A DNA stretch of 64,000 nt from Pseudoalteromonas viridis (GTDB lineage: Bacteria > Pseudomonadota > Gammaproteobacteria > Enterobacterales > Alteromonadaceae), in assembly GCF_017742995.1 (NCBI RefSeq), contig NZ_CP072426.1:806001-870000 (forward strand), written 5' to 3'. Below, piece by piece: positions 41,096 to 50,687 of this stretch (position 1 is the first letter of the stretch; the number at the start of each line of letters is the position of its first letter). The notes below the pieces were generated by a model. It saw nothing but the letters and a program-made list of their open reading frames with translations, had not been told where the DNA came from and did not search any database. Both the position numbers and the translations under genes were made by a program.

Positions 41096-43144
41096 TTACC
41101 TCGCAACAGTGCTGTACACGTCGCTGCGAAACGCCGCTTTACGACCATAGATCACCTGCCCGTCACGAACATCAAACCCCATATATGCGCCAATGTCCTG
41201 GCGCGACAACGGCTGTACTCCCTCATCGCTTAGAGTGTAGCGAACCAGCTCATGCCACTCTTTGGTCATCAGGTAAACCTTGCCATTTTCCAGTTCCAGG
41301 TTTGAAAACGCCTCAAGTTGTCCGACTTTTTCTCCTTCTGCCTGTCCCAGCCCATTTAAAATACTGGCAAAAGGAAAGCGATAGAGCACATGGTCTTTGT
41401 CGGTCAGATACACGTATTGTGGTGTTGTCGGGTCTGTTTGTGCGGTCATCCAGCCCTCTGGCAACTGCGCCACCAGCTGCATCTGACGATTGTATATTTG
41501 CACCCGTTTTTGCTCATTCTGTTTCACTGAGAGCGCAAACAGGCTATTGCTCAGCCAGCTTTGCTGATAGATATAGCCATCAAAGAACAAATTGTTGCCT
41601 GGCTGTGCTTCATTGGTTGGGATCAGCCACATGGCGTGATTATCGTGATTGATCAGCAGCAGTTCATCGTCTGGCGACAACACCATACCTCTGAGGCGCA
41701 CATGCTCCGGGAGCCTGGGAAGTGGCTTGGCCTGGTCCTGTGGGCGCTGATAATACACCTGAGAGCTGCCGGAACGATCAGAAATAAAATACACGCCCGG
41801 ATTAGTGTGCGCTAAGCGTGGTGAGCGGTCCAGCCCGTTGCTGTTATCCAGCACAAATCCAGTTTCCAGCCACTGCAGTTCAATATCTTTGTCATAGGTC
41901 GTGAAAATATAGTCCACACCGTTACTGTGGCGGGCGATATTACAGCAGATTTTATCGCTGAGGCTGCTCAGTAAGGTGGGCTCAGTGTCAGTAAATGCCT
42001 GATGATACATCTGAGTGCGCGGACTGGAAGAGGAGAAAACAACCCCTTGGTGGTTGTGATCCCAAATAGCACCATGCATCAGGCCAGTCCGCGAAAGATG
42101 CAAGACTTGGTGTGCCGACTCGGGCTCATAGCTGAGCACCCGGCTGTTGCCATCATTTGTGTGTGCGGTCAGCAACAATTGGTGCGTGTTGGGATGAGCA
42201 TCCACATAGGCCAGTCGCCAGCTTGGCGCCAGGTTGGTCGGCAACTTGGTGATCTGGGAGGAGAAACTGAGCGCGTACAAATCGTTTTTATGCTCAAAGC
42301 GGCGTTCATGGGCCAGCGCATAGATAGTATCTGAATCGGCGACGTAAATGCTGTCGTGATAGATCAGGTCGCAGTTATACAATGCCTCAGTGGGCGGCGA
42401 CAGTTGTTGCCCTGCTATATCCAGTCTGGCCTTAAACCAGCCACATTGCTCCTTATAGTAACCTTTAAAAACCAGGTACTCCCCCTGGCTGCCTAGTAGT
42501 TGTTGCAGGTGGTAGTCGGGTGTCTTTATCGTTTGAGGTAAGGCGCTGCCAGAATTCCCATAGTCAGCCACCCACAAACGACGCCCCTGCGCTGCGGTCA
42601 CGTTCAAAAATGCAACATGGGCCTGCTCTGCCAACACAACCGGAAACAATTTACCGCCGCTGACACGGCTCAGTGCGCGGCTTTCGCCATACTGTGCCAT
42701 GGGCGCACCGCCATGCTGCCAAATAAGACGACCCAAAAGCCCGACAAACAGGACAAGACCCAAGAGTATGTATCGCCCGGGTAAGCGCTTTTGCACAGCG
42801 CTCTGTTCGAGTGAAGGCGTATTGTCTTCGGCACCGACAACGATTGGCGCAATAAAGCGATAGCCCTGCTTGGGCACGGTTTGTATGTATTGCGGCGACT
42901 TAGGATCATCGCAAAATGCCTTTCTCAGGTTCGCTACCAGCTTATTAATGGCATTATCTGTTACTATCGAGCCTTGCCAGATAGCATCTTGTAATTCATC
43001 CCGACCGATAATGCGATTGGGGTTGTCAGTGAAGAATATCAGCAGTGACAGCAACCGAGGGTCCAGTGTAATGCTGTGCTCACCCTTTATGAGTTCGTTG
43101 GTCTGATGGTAGAGGCGAAATTCGCCAATTTGAATAAAATCCAT
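41096..43144 (-). CDS. CadC-like membrane transcriptional regulator with beta-propeller sensor region
   Basis: A 682-aa protein: an OmpR/PhoB-type winged-helix domain at the N-terminus (about 1-100; LDPRLLSLLIFF, IGRDELQDAIWQGSIVTDNAINKLVANLRKAF, YIQTVPKQGYRF), a linker, a single transmembrane helix (about 128-147, YILLGLVLFVGLLGRLIW), and about 520 periplasmic residues with TolB/WD-like repeats (YFISDRSGSSQVYY, DELLLINHDNHAMWLIP). Signals sensed outside the membrane would act directly on DNA, as in CadC/ToxR. I chose ATG 43144 over 43204 since the winged helix begins there and GAGAAG precedes it. Divergent from the lipoprotein gene at 43541, a likely target. Confidence 0.88.
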   Translation of the reverse strand: MDFIQIGEFRLYHQTNELIKGEHSITLDPRLLSLLIFFTDNPNRIIGRDELQDAIWQGSIVTDNAINKLVANLRKAFCDDPKSPQYIQTVPKQGYRFIAPIVVGAEDNTPSLEQSAVQKRLPGRYILLGLVLFVGLLGRLIWQHGGAPMAQYGESRALSRVSGGKLFPVVLAEQAHVAFLNVTAAQGRRLWVADYGNSGSALPQTIKTPDYHLQQLLGSQGEYLVFKGYYKEQCGWFKARLDIAGQQLSPPTEALYNCDLIYHDSIYVADSDTIYALAHERRFEHKNDLYALSFSSQITKLPTNLAPSWRLAYVDAHPNTHQLLLTAHTNDGNSRVLSYEPESAHQVLHLSRTGLMHGAIWDHNHQGVVFSSSSPRTQMYHQAFTDTEPTLLSSLSDKICCNIARHSNGVDYIFTTYDKDIELQWLETGFVLDNSNGLDRSPRLAHTNPGVYFISDRSGSSQVYYQRPQDQAKPLPRLPEHVRLRGMVLSPDDELLLINHDNHAMWLIPTNEAQPGNNLFFDGYIYQQSWLSNSLFALSVKQNEQKRVQIYNRQMQLVAQLPEGWMTAQTDPTTPQYVYLTDKDHVLYRFPFASILNGLGQAEGEKVGQLEAFSNLELENGKVYLMTKEWHELVRYTLSDEGVQPLSRQDIGAYMGFDVRDGQVIYGRKAAFRSDVYSTVAR

Positions 43145-43540
43145 GGACTTCTCGTCTATCCGCTGCGGCTTCACCCTACCTGAGAAGGAATATGAAGTCG
43201 GCAAATTCGCGCTCGTTATTGTTATTCTGGTATTGCATCTGCGTGCTCACGCCTGCGAAGGAAGCAATGACGAAACAAGGTATGCCCTAGTCTATGATCA
43301 TCTCAACGCTTTGCAACCCACCAACTGAAGAACATAGCAAAAATCGACAACAGCAGTACTAAAAGCGTGCAAAAGCTAAGGCAATTTAACACAAACTGAG
43401 CCAATATACTTCAGCACATTTGTTGCTGAATTTAAGCTGAATTTGAATTCACTTTTCTGACTTATAAACTATGCTTACCCTGCTCATTTTATAACCAAAG
43501 GAAGGGCGAGTTTATTTCGCTAAATCGAACAGGTGTGTTT
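43145..43540. other. Intergenic region between divergent genes
   Basis: About 400 bp between the CadC-like regulator and the large lipoprotein. It must hold both promoters. No ORF with a ribosome-binding site, RNA gene or strong hairpin was recognised. GGAAGGGCGAG at about 43500 is a purine-rich stretch too far from the ATG at 43541 to serve as its binding site. Confidence 0.5.
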
Positions 43541-46500
43541 ATGACAAATCTAAAATTATTGCTGGCTGCTTCTTGTTTGACAGCCATACTGGCTGGATGT
43601 GGGGGCTCCTCAGACAGTGGTTCCTCTCCAAGTCCCAACCCAACTCCAACTCCGACTCCGACTCCAGATCCTGCCCCAAATAATCAGGCGCCTACCGTCA
43701 GTATTACTGGCGACAGTGAAGCGCTGGAGGGCACCTCGGTATCACTCAAAGCCAGCGCAACTGACAGCGATGGTCAGGTCGTCAGCTACAGCTGGAGTAT
43801 CAGTACAGGCCCCTCGATTACACTCAGCAACAGCACGACCAGTGACGTAAGCTTTACAACGCCGGATGTCACTGAAGATACCGCTATGGTACTGGCCGTG
43901 ACTGTAACCGATGACGACGGTGCAACGGCTACCGCAACGAAAAACTTCACCGTAAAACGCTTAGTGAGATCCGTCACGCTAACCGGCATTGTCACCGATG
44001 CGCCCGTGGCGAATGCATCACTTATGGTATACGTAGGCGATGAAACCTTCCCGGCGACCGCTGGCAATGACGGTACCTATACAGTTCAGCTGGATATCGA
44101 CGATTCGGCCGTAAACCAGCTTATTCGTATCAAAGCAAATGGCGGCACAAACCAGGAGAATGTAGAGTTTTACTCTCAACTGGAAAGCTTTACTTCTGTT
44201 GCCACCCAGGCCGGAGACGACGGCATAGTGAATAGCAGTGAGAACTTCGGCGTTAATGTGACCAATGTGACCACTGCTGAATATGCCCTCATTACGCGGG
44301 CCATAGGCGGTATACCAAAATCCACCAACGAGCTGAACAATGCTCTGGTGGGGATTGATGCCAATGAAAAGCTCACTTTATCAGCGCTGATAAAGCTGGT
44401 TGTCGATGGCAGCGGCGGTACTAAGTTCTCTTTGCCCGCGGGCGTCAACAATACCTTTGAACTGGTTTCAAGTCAAAGTGCTGTCGATGAACTGACCAAT
44501 ACCATCAACGATGCCGACCCTACCTTAATTGATAAAACCAAAGAAGAAATCAAGAAAGATGACAAACTGGTTGATAACGGCGAAGGCTCTATTGTTGGCG
44601 ACTACCTGATTGGCTCAACACGCTGGTTCCGTAGCCCCTTTACAGAAATGACATTAAATGAAGATGGTACAGGTACTTTCACCAGTCACACCAGCGGTGT
44701 TATTACCTGGACACAGGCCACTAACGGCGCAGTCAGTATTGTTTTTGGCGACGGTATTTTTTCTCCCAGGCACAGCTGCAAAAATGCTGAGGGCATGGAC
44801 TACACCTGCTACTCGCGATACAAAACAGCAAGCTTCACCATTTACGACGACAATGACTTTGCTAAAGCAATCAGCCTGACTGCTGTACGTGACGAAATCA
44901 AAGCCGATGACGATACTGTGCTCAATGCAGATGTCACCGACACCGACGATTTCACTATGGTGGTACGTAACAATACAATCACCCCGACTGCCGCACAAAT
45001 GCCTGGCACCTGGCATTTTGACCAAATGTATTATCTGATGGGCGGTCAAACCGGTGAAGAGTACTACCTCCCTCAGGCTGGTAAAATGGTGTTCAATCAA
45101 GGCGGTACCGGCAAATCTACCCAGCCCGACGGCACCGAACGTGATTTCAGCTGGCAAGTCAGTGGCAATAATCTGGTTGTGATGTTGGCCAAAACCGACA
45201 CACTGGAAGCAAAAACGCTCACCTACTGGCTTCTGAAGACACTGCAAGGTGGTTTCCAGTTCTGGGCAATCACAAATGATGCCGTAGCAACGGAGCCTGA
45301 TAAAATGGCGTCAATGACCCATCGCCATCGCAGCGGGGTCATGATGCCCGAGCAGGCTATCACATTGAATGATGCCATGGCCCTGGGCCGCTTTATTCCA
45401 TACTATGGAGCAAACCTGCCGCAAAACTATTTCTTTGATAACTATGTCAATGGCATCAGTTATAACCGGCTGAACAAATACACAGATGTCTGGGAGATAG
45501 ACGGCCGCACCTTATCAATCAAGCGCTATTACGACAGTATGAATAAGCGCAATGTATACCAGTGTCCAGAGGGCGCAACGCCCGAAAATTGCTCAGTCAA
45601 TAGCAGCACTAGCTATCAGGTTCTCTCCATGGATAACAACAGCTGGTATGTGCGCTACAGCTTTGCCAATACCAATGAACCAGATCCGGGTTCCAGTTAT
45701 ATGGTTAAATACGTCAAGACCGACACAAACTTAACCCAGTTTGATTATATGTGGATGGACAATCGTACTTTCCAGATCCTCAACGACAATAATCAGGTTG
45801 AGCAAAAGTATTACTTCCTGAATTACAGCGACTATGACACCTTTACCCGGGTTATCCGCGACACTAACTTCAGCGAAATTGGCACATTCTCTGTTAAATC
45901 CGGCAAGCTGCATTCTGATGAATCTGGCTCAGTGACAGTAAGTGATTTAAAAGGCTTTGATCGTGACTATATCAAGGTTTGTAACTACCCGCTGGATACT
46001 AACTGTGATCAAGGTATAGAAAAAACTTACTATCTCAACCGCCTGGCTGCGGACAAAACAATTATGGCCCCTGCACCACCTACTGTTGTTTACTCGACTA
46101 AGCCACTCAATGGTGCCTGGTACGACCCGACTCGGCCAGACTTTGTTGTGGTGATCCGCGACGGTAAGTGGGTTCATATGGAGCTCAAAACCGATACAGA
46201 CCCCGATGGCAAAGCCGGGCTTGAAGTGGGCTATGCCGATTGGGATGAGCAAACCGGCGAGTTTATGGTTGACCTGGTTTTTGACTCCAATGGTGTATAT
46301 GGTTTTGATGCATCACTGAAGCATACCCTGATGGTAGAGGGTGATAAACTGACTATTGACATCGAGGGTGAGCCAAGCTTTACATTGAGCAGGCTGGTTG
46401 ATGCAAACAACCCCTTGGTCGGTGCATACGTTGAGTATCCGCTGTATAGCGGGCGGATCTGGATCAGTGCATTCCTGCCTGGCAACAAGTTCTTTGAAGC

Positions 46501-47053
46501 AGACTATGAAAGCGCAGACTCAGCCAAAGCTGGGATCAATTATGGCAGCTTTAACTATGACGCCAGTACAGGGAGAACAGAGCTCACCTTTGAATTGAAC
46601 CAAATCTCAGACAGCGACCCCATTTTCGCTATGTTCCTGAACGGGGATGTGATCCAATGGAAAGACGGCAACGAATTAGGCACAGTGCAGCGCGTTAAAC
46701 CAAGCTCAGATCAGCCTATGTTCGATAGCCGTGCCCTGATGTATGAGCGCTTTGCACTCATTAATGGCAGCGAGACCATGTATATCGACTTCCATATCGG
46801 CAATGGCCAGGCGGAAGTGGTCGCAGATGGCAAAACTCGTACCTATACTTGGTCGCTCAATCAGGGACAACTGACCTTGATGGCAAACACCCCGGCTACC
46901 GGGCTAAGCGCCGAAGGGTATGTGATTTCACCAAGTTCAAAACTCGATGATGGCTGGAAGGTGTCGGTATTGAAAATGATGGAGCCGGTGCTTGTTTTAG
47001 AAAACGACCCGAGCAGTTCGTACATGCAATTTAACGCCGATATGCGCCGCTAG
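43541..47053 (+). CDS. Large PKD-domain lipoprotein
   Basis: A 1170-aa lipoprotein (lipobox ILAGC, lipidated Cys about residue 20) with a Pro/Thr linker (PTPTPTPTPDP, about 33-45). Residues about 50-140 form a PKD/Ig-like domain (APTVSITGDSEALEGTSVSL...DSDGQVVSYSWSIS...VTDDDGATA). A carboxypeptidase-regulatory-like fold may follow (VTLTGIVTDAPVANASLMVYVGD). The remaining 850 residues have repeated short beta-rich lipocalin-like stretches (GTWHFDQMYY, GTFSVKSGKL, GAWYDPTRPDFVV), unassigned. Probably surface-exposed or periplasmic. Divergent from the CadC-like regulator. Terminator follows. Confidence 0.8.
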   Translation: MTNLKLLLAASCLTAILAGCGGSSDSGSSPSPNPTPTPTPTPDPAPNNQAPTVSITGDSEALEGTSVSLKASATDSDGQVVSYSWSISTGPSITLSNSTTSDVSFTTPDVTEDTAMVLAVTVTDDDGATATATKNFTVKRLVRSVTLTGIVTDAPVANASLMVYVGDETFPATAGNDGTYTVQLDIDDSAVNQLIRIKANGGTNQENVEFYSQLESFTSVATQAGDDGIVNSSENFGVNVTNVTTAEYALITRAIGGIPKSTNELNNALVGIDANEKLTLSALIKLVVDGSGGTKFSLPAGVNNTFELVSSQSAVDELTNTINDADPTLIDKTKEEIKKDDKLVDNGEGSIVGDYLIGSTRWFRSPFTEMTLNEDGTGTFTSHTSGVITWTQATNGAVSIVFGDGIFSPRHSCKNAEGMDYTCYSRYKTASFTIYDDNDFAKAISLTAVRDEIKADDDTVLNADVTDTDDFTMVVRNNTITPTAAQMPGTWHFDQMYYLMGGQTGEEYYLPQAGKMVFNQGGTGKSTQPDGTERDFSWQVSGNNLVVMLAKTDTLEAKTLTYWLLKTLQGGFQFWAITNDAVATEPDKMASMTHRHRSGVMMPEQAITLNDAMALGRFIPYYGANLPQNYFFDNYVNGISYNRLNKYTDVWEIDGRTLSIKRYYDSMNKRNVYQCPEGATPENCSVNSSTSYQVLSMDNNSWYVRYSFANTNEPDPGSSYMVKYVKTDTNLTQFDYMWMDNRTFQILNDNNQVEQKYYFLNYSDYDTFTRVIRDTNFSEIGTFSVKSGKLHSDESGSVTVSDLKGFDRDYIKVCNYPLDTNCDQGIEKTYYLNRLAADKTIMAPAPPTVVYSTKPLNGAWYDPTRPDFVVVIRDGKWVHMELKTDTDPDGKAGLEVGYADWDEQTGEFMVDLVFDSNGVYGFDASLKHTLMVEGDKLTIDIEGEPSFTLSRLVDANNPLVGAYVEYPLYSGRIWISAFLPGNKFFEADYESADSAKAGINYGSFNYDASTGRTELTFELNQISDSDPIFAMFLNGDVIQWKDGNELGTVQRVKPSSDQPMFDSRALMYERFALINGSETMYIDFHIGNGQAEVVADGKTRTYTWSLNQGQLTLMANTPATGLSAEGYVISPSSKLDDGWKVSVLKMMEPVLVLENDPSSSYMQFNADMRR

Positions 47054-47068
47054 TTAAGTATGTTATTT

Positions 47069-47099
47069 GCGGTCCCTTATATCTGAGGGACCGCATTTT
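47069..47099. terminator. Bidirectional terminator between convergent genes
   Basis: GCGGTCCC/GGGACCGC, 8-bp stem, 10-nt loop, with ATTTTC on the plus side and AAATAAC on the other. It sits between the lipoprotein stop (47053) and the decarboxylase stop (47104). Confidence 0.75.
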
Positions 47100-47103
47100 C
47101 GTG

Positions 47104-48483
47104 CTAACTTGCCAGTCTGGCGAGTTCTGCAATCGCCAATTCAACATCCTGCATTTCGGTGCGCCAGTTACTAAATGCGCAGCGGATCACCGCTTTCCCC
47201 TGCCACATGCCTGGTGTCATAAATACCTGACCACTCTCATTTAACTGTGCTAACACTGCTTGTGTATCCAGTTTATTTTTATCGCTCGCAGAGAACACCA
47301 CAACGTTCAGCGCACATGGCTTATTTAATTCATAGCCATCGGATGCGTTTACCCAGTTTGCCAGGGCGTTAGCCTGATCGACATTACGCTGGATCTGTGC
47401 CCTGATCCCCTGTTTGCCATAGGCGAGCAAGGTTGCCCAGACTGGCAAGGCACGAAAACGTCGGGAATTTTCAATCCCCAAAGACATAAAGGGCTGCTCA
47501 GCATCGCTGTTGGCTAAATAAGGTGCATCCACATTACAGGTTGCTAGCAGCGTGTGAGGGTGACGGGTCAAAAAGACGCCGCAATCATAAGGCACATTGA
47601 GCCATTTGTGACAATCCAGCGTAATACTGTCTGCCAGCTCTATGCCCTGGGTTTTGCCTTGCGGACCCATCAACAGCCTTTCAAAAATACCAAATGCGCC
47701 ATCCACATGTAGCCAGGCCTGATGCTGACGGCATAATTGTGCCACCCGGACCAGATCGTCGTAATCGGTGCCGGTCACCGTTGCTGCGCTGGCGATAACG
47801 ATTTTTCCAGGGCCCCGACATTCAGCCAGTTTACTGGCCAAGTCGGTGGTATCCATCGCTTCACTGTTTGGCTCACAGGCGACCTGCACCCAGCTTTCCT
47901 GACCCAGACCAGCCAGCCCAAGTGCCTTGACCATGCTGGCATGTGGGGTCGCGGCAAACACGGTATAGTCCAAATCCTTGCAACCGACTTTTGCAACATC
48001 AATCCCTTGTTTACGCCCGACTTCCTGCCTGGCCACCATTGCGCCCAATACGTTAGCGGCTGTCGCACCTGTGGTCATCACGCCTTCAAATACCGCAGGT
48101 AACTCAAATAACTCCGTGATCCACTTAATCGCCTGGCGCTCTACCTGGCTGGCAACTGAGTCGCCGCCTTTAGACACGTTTTGGTTATACAAGGTCACGA
48201 GCCAATCGGCATAGGTGGCAACCGGATTGGCACCGCCAGTGACAAAGCCCCAATAGCGACCACCATTACTGGCCGACAGCTGTGGGGCGATTTCTGTACT
48301 AAAGACTTGCCTGAAAGCCTCAAACCCGGCCGACTGTTCGCTCAGTACGCGAGGCACTATACAAGACGCCGGATTGCTTACTCGACGACTGTCTAGCGAC
48401 GCGTTGAAGGCCTGACATTCTTGCTCCAGTGCTGCGAGCAGATGTTCATAAGTCGGCAAATGCCGGGGTGTTAATGACTGCAT
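47104..48483 (-). CDS. PLP-dependent group II amino-acid decarboxylase
   Basis: A 459-aa enzyme of the glutamate/aromatic amino-acid decarboxylase superfamily. The PLP lysine K293 is in LDCHKWLNVPYDCG, the cofactor Asp is in WLHVDGAFG, and TTGATAANVLGA binds the phosphate. The substrate is uncertain; aromatic amino acids, aspartate or related acids are possible. It is divergent from a MocR regulator (48571), which binds PLP and probably controls it. AAAAGGAGTCATT precedes the ATG. Confidence 0.88.
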   Translation of the reverse strand: MQSLTPRHLPTYEHLLAALEQECQAFNASLDSRRVSNPASCIVPRVLSEQSAGFEAFRQVFSTEIAPQLSASNGGRYWGFVTGGANPVATYADWLVTLYNQNVSKGGDSVASQVERQAIKWITELFELPAVFEGVMTTGATAANVLGAMVARQEVGRKQGIDVAKVGCKDLDYTVFAATPHASMVKALGLAGLGQESWVQVACEPNSEAMDTTDLASKLAECRGPGKIVIASAATVTGTDYDDLVRVAQLCRQHQAWLHVDGAFGIFERLLMGPQGKTQGIELADSITLDCHKWLNVPYDCGVFLTRHPHTLLATCNVDAPYLANSDAEQPFMSLGIENSRRFRALPVWATLLAYGKQGIRAQIQRNVDQANALANWVNASDGYELNKPCALNVVVFSASDKNKLDTQAVLAQLNESGQVFMTPGMWQGKAVIRCAFSNWRTEMQDVELAIAELARLAS

Positions 48484-48530
48484 AATGACTCCTTTTGACT
48501 TTACGTCCCTACTTTAAGCGTGGTAATTAA

Positions 48531-48572
48531 TAGATAACAGATACAAAAAATAGAACTTTTTAGATAACAGAT
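48531..48572. promoter_or_regulatory. Direct repeats TAGATAACAGAT, candidate MocR operator
   Basis: Identical 12-bp copies at 48531-48542 and 48561-48572 are spaced exactly 30 bp (about three helical turns) in the 87-bp region between the decarboxylase and its divergent MocR regulator. The second copy overlaps the regulator's start codon. MocR proteins are known to bind spaced direct repeats. Confidence 0.6.
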
Positions 48573-49980
48573 GACTAAGCAAGCAAAATATAAAGCACTG
48601 GCTGGGCAATTCATCCGGGCCATCGAAGCAGGCGAGTATCAAGGTGGCCAGCCTCTGCCTTCTCTGCGCCAGCTTAGCGCACTCAATCAGGTCAGTATGA
48701 CCACGGCACTGGCCAGCTATCGTTACCTTGAATCGCTGGGCATTATTACAGCAGATCCAAAACGTGGCTTCTTCGTCAACCTTGAGCACAACCCGGCAAG
48801 CGACATCAGACACGCCCAATTTACGGCGCAGGTCAGGCCTTTGCCTGCAACGCCTCCGCCAAGGCTCAGATCCGGTTTAGCAACAGCGCAGCTAGACCCG
48901 GCCCTGATAGATGCACAAACATTACGCGCCTCATTAACACGTACCATGAAAAGCAATCACACGCTGTTCAACTATGGCGATCCGCTCGGTGAGATATCTT
49001 TGCGACAGGCACTGGTTAGTCATATGAAAACACAAGGCTTTGTCTTAAATGAGCAGGACTTGATTATTACTCAGGGCTGCCTGGATGCGGTGAAAACAGC
49101 GCTGGAACTAACTACGAAAGAGGGTGAAGTTATTGCTGTACCCTCGCCATGTTATACCGGCTTGCTCGACACACTCAGTGTCATGGGCAGGCAAGTTATG
49201 GAGATCCCTTGTAATCAGGATGGCATCGACCTTGTGCAAATGGAGCACGCAATGGCTGGTCAACAAATTGCGGCCTGTTTGCTCAGCGCTAACTTCCAAA
49301 ATCCGACGGGACACTGCCTGAGCGCAAAGCAAAAACAGGCACTGGCACGCATGGCCCGGCAGTATCAAATCCCGGTTATTGAAGACGATGTCTACCGTGA
49401 GCTAAGTCACGACGGCACGCCCCCCTTGCCTGTTAAACACTTTGACAATGATGGCTGGGTCCTCTGGTGCAGCAGTATTTCTAAAACGCTGGCGCCCGGA
49501 CTCAGATTAGGCTGGTGTGCACCAGGACGGTTTTATAATCGCTACAGCGACCTAGTCCGTGTACGCTCTTTAGGGTGTAATCGGCCACTCCAACTGGCCC
49601 TGGCAGACTACATTGGCCGGGGGCATTACACCCGATATCTTAAAAAGCTGAACCGCATGCTTGCACTACAGTGCGATCAATACATACAAATGCTGACATC
49701 ACAGCTCCCTAAAAACACCCAGATCAATCGTCCAAAAGGGGGGCTGGTACTGTGGTTTGAGCTGCCGAATGTGGACACAAAACAGCTGCAAGCTCAGTTG
49801 GTGGAAGAGCATATTTATATCCTGTGTGGCGATGCCTTTTCAACCACCGACCTTTACCACAGATATGTTCGCCTGAACTTTGGTCAGTGCCTGAGTGCAG
49901 AGGTAGAGTCACAGCTTACTCGCTTTGCCCAGGTCGTAGAGCAATATTTGTGTCAAAAGCCAGACAAAAATATAAGCTAA
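48571..49980 (+). CDS. MocR-type GntR regulator with aminotransferase-like domain
   Basis: A 469-aa protein with a GntR winged helix (about 8-70, LPSLRQLSALNQVSMTTALASYRYLE) and a fold-type I aminotransferase domain from about 115. The PLP lysine motif is CSSISKTLAPGLRLGW, preceded by VIEDDVYREL. Divergent from the PLP decarboxylase, probably its regulator. The ATG overlaps the second operator-like direct repeat; there is no strong ribosome-binding site, suggesting low or autoregulated expression. Confidence 0.88.
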   Translation: MTKQAKYKALAGQFIRAIEAGEYQGGQPLPSLRQLSALNQVSMTTALASYRYLESLGIITADPKRGFFVNLEHNPASDIRHAQFTAQVRPLPATPPPRLRSGLATAQLDPALIDAQTLRASLTRTMKSNHTLFNYGDPLGEISLRQALVSHMKTQGFVLNEQDLIITQGCLDAVKTALELTTKEGEVIAVPSPCYTGLLDTLSVMGRQVMEIPCNQDGIDLVQMEHAMAGQQIAACLLSANFQNPTGHCLSAKQKQALARMARQYQIPVIEDDVYRELSHDGTPPLPVKHFDNDGWVLWCSSISKTLAPGLRLGWCAPGRFYNRYSDLVRVRSLGCNRPLQLALADYIGRGHYTRYLKKLNRMLALQCDQYIQMLTSQLPKNTQINRPKGGLVLWFELPNVDTKQLQAQLVEEHIYILCGDAFSTTDLYHRYVRLNFGQCLSAEVESQLTRFAQVVEQYLCQKPDKNIS

Positions 49981-50036
49981 AATTGGTACAAAACCTGCTT
50001 AAATTTTAAACTACGAATTATGCGGTGATTACTATC

Positions 50037-50684
50037 ATGGACTTGACACAGGACGAGCTAGACTATATTAACCTGGTGGTGGAAACGTCTCAGCTAGATT
50101 TATTTCAGGCACACACCAACTTATGTAATGAGCTAAAAGCGTTTACCAGTGACTTGCTTGAAGAGCTGGCTCAGCACGAGGCCAGCTATGCACAAAGTGA
50201 GCGCCTGCTCGATACTCATTTGCGCGCCGCCAATATCGTTGATTTCCCGGTTCAACCTTCGCTGGAGTCGAACAATCACAGTCAGTGGCATCCGGATCAC
50301 CAGACGCTGTTGTCCATTATTGACGACTTGCCGCATATCGTTGAAGGACACGGTATGCCGCGCAGCTGGCGCTTTACCCCTTACCCTTCCGTCCGCCTGT
50401 TGCTCAGCTTTCCCCGAGCATCATTTCATGTCGATTCTTTGTCACTGACCGGTGCCTGCATCAATACTTTCCCACTCTACGCCCGGGCATATCAGGACAT
50501 GTTTTCGCTAAGAGGGGCAAGCCTGGTGTTACCCAATGGACATTGCATCCATGTCGACATTGCCTCGGTGGCCAGCCGGGGCGAACACCGCCTGGCGCTG
50601 AAATTTGATCATTACACCGTCGCCAGCCCGACCCTGAAGGTCTATGTGGTCAGCAATTATGTTCGCCTACATGGCTGGCATTAA
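50037..50684 (+). CDS. Uncharacterised protein with a possible degenerate PilZ domain
   Basis: A 215-aa soluble protein. The N-terminal half (about 1-85) is helical and acidic; the C-terminal half is beta-rich with RSWRFTPYPSVRLLLSF followed by FHVDSLSLTGACINTF. The latter recalls the PilZ motif D/N-x-S-x-x-G, but the expected Asp is Ser (SLSLTG) and the upstream RxxxR is not clear. If PilZ, c-di-GMP binding would be doubtful. I chose ATG 50037 over GTG 50025. It follows the MocR gene by 56 bp in the same direction but has no evident link. Confidence 0.5.
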   Translation: MDLTQDELDYINLVVETSQLDLFQAHTNLCNELKAFTSDLLEELAQHEASYAQSERLLDTHLRAANIVDFPVQPSLESNNHSQWHPDHQTLLSIIDDLPHIVEGHGMPRSWRFTPYPSVRLLLSFPRASFHVDSLSLTGACINTFPLYARAYQDMFSLRGASLVLPNGHCIHVDIASVASRGEHRLALKFDHYTVASPTLKVYVVSNYVRLHGWH

Positions 50685-50687
50685 AGC

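Noticed and set aside
44654..45247. 197-aa minus-strand frame inside the large lipoprotein
   Set aside because: Antisense shadow of a well-supported gene, rich in Cys/His runs, with no ribosome-binding site.
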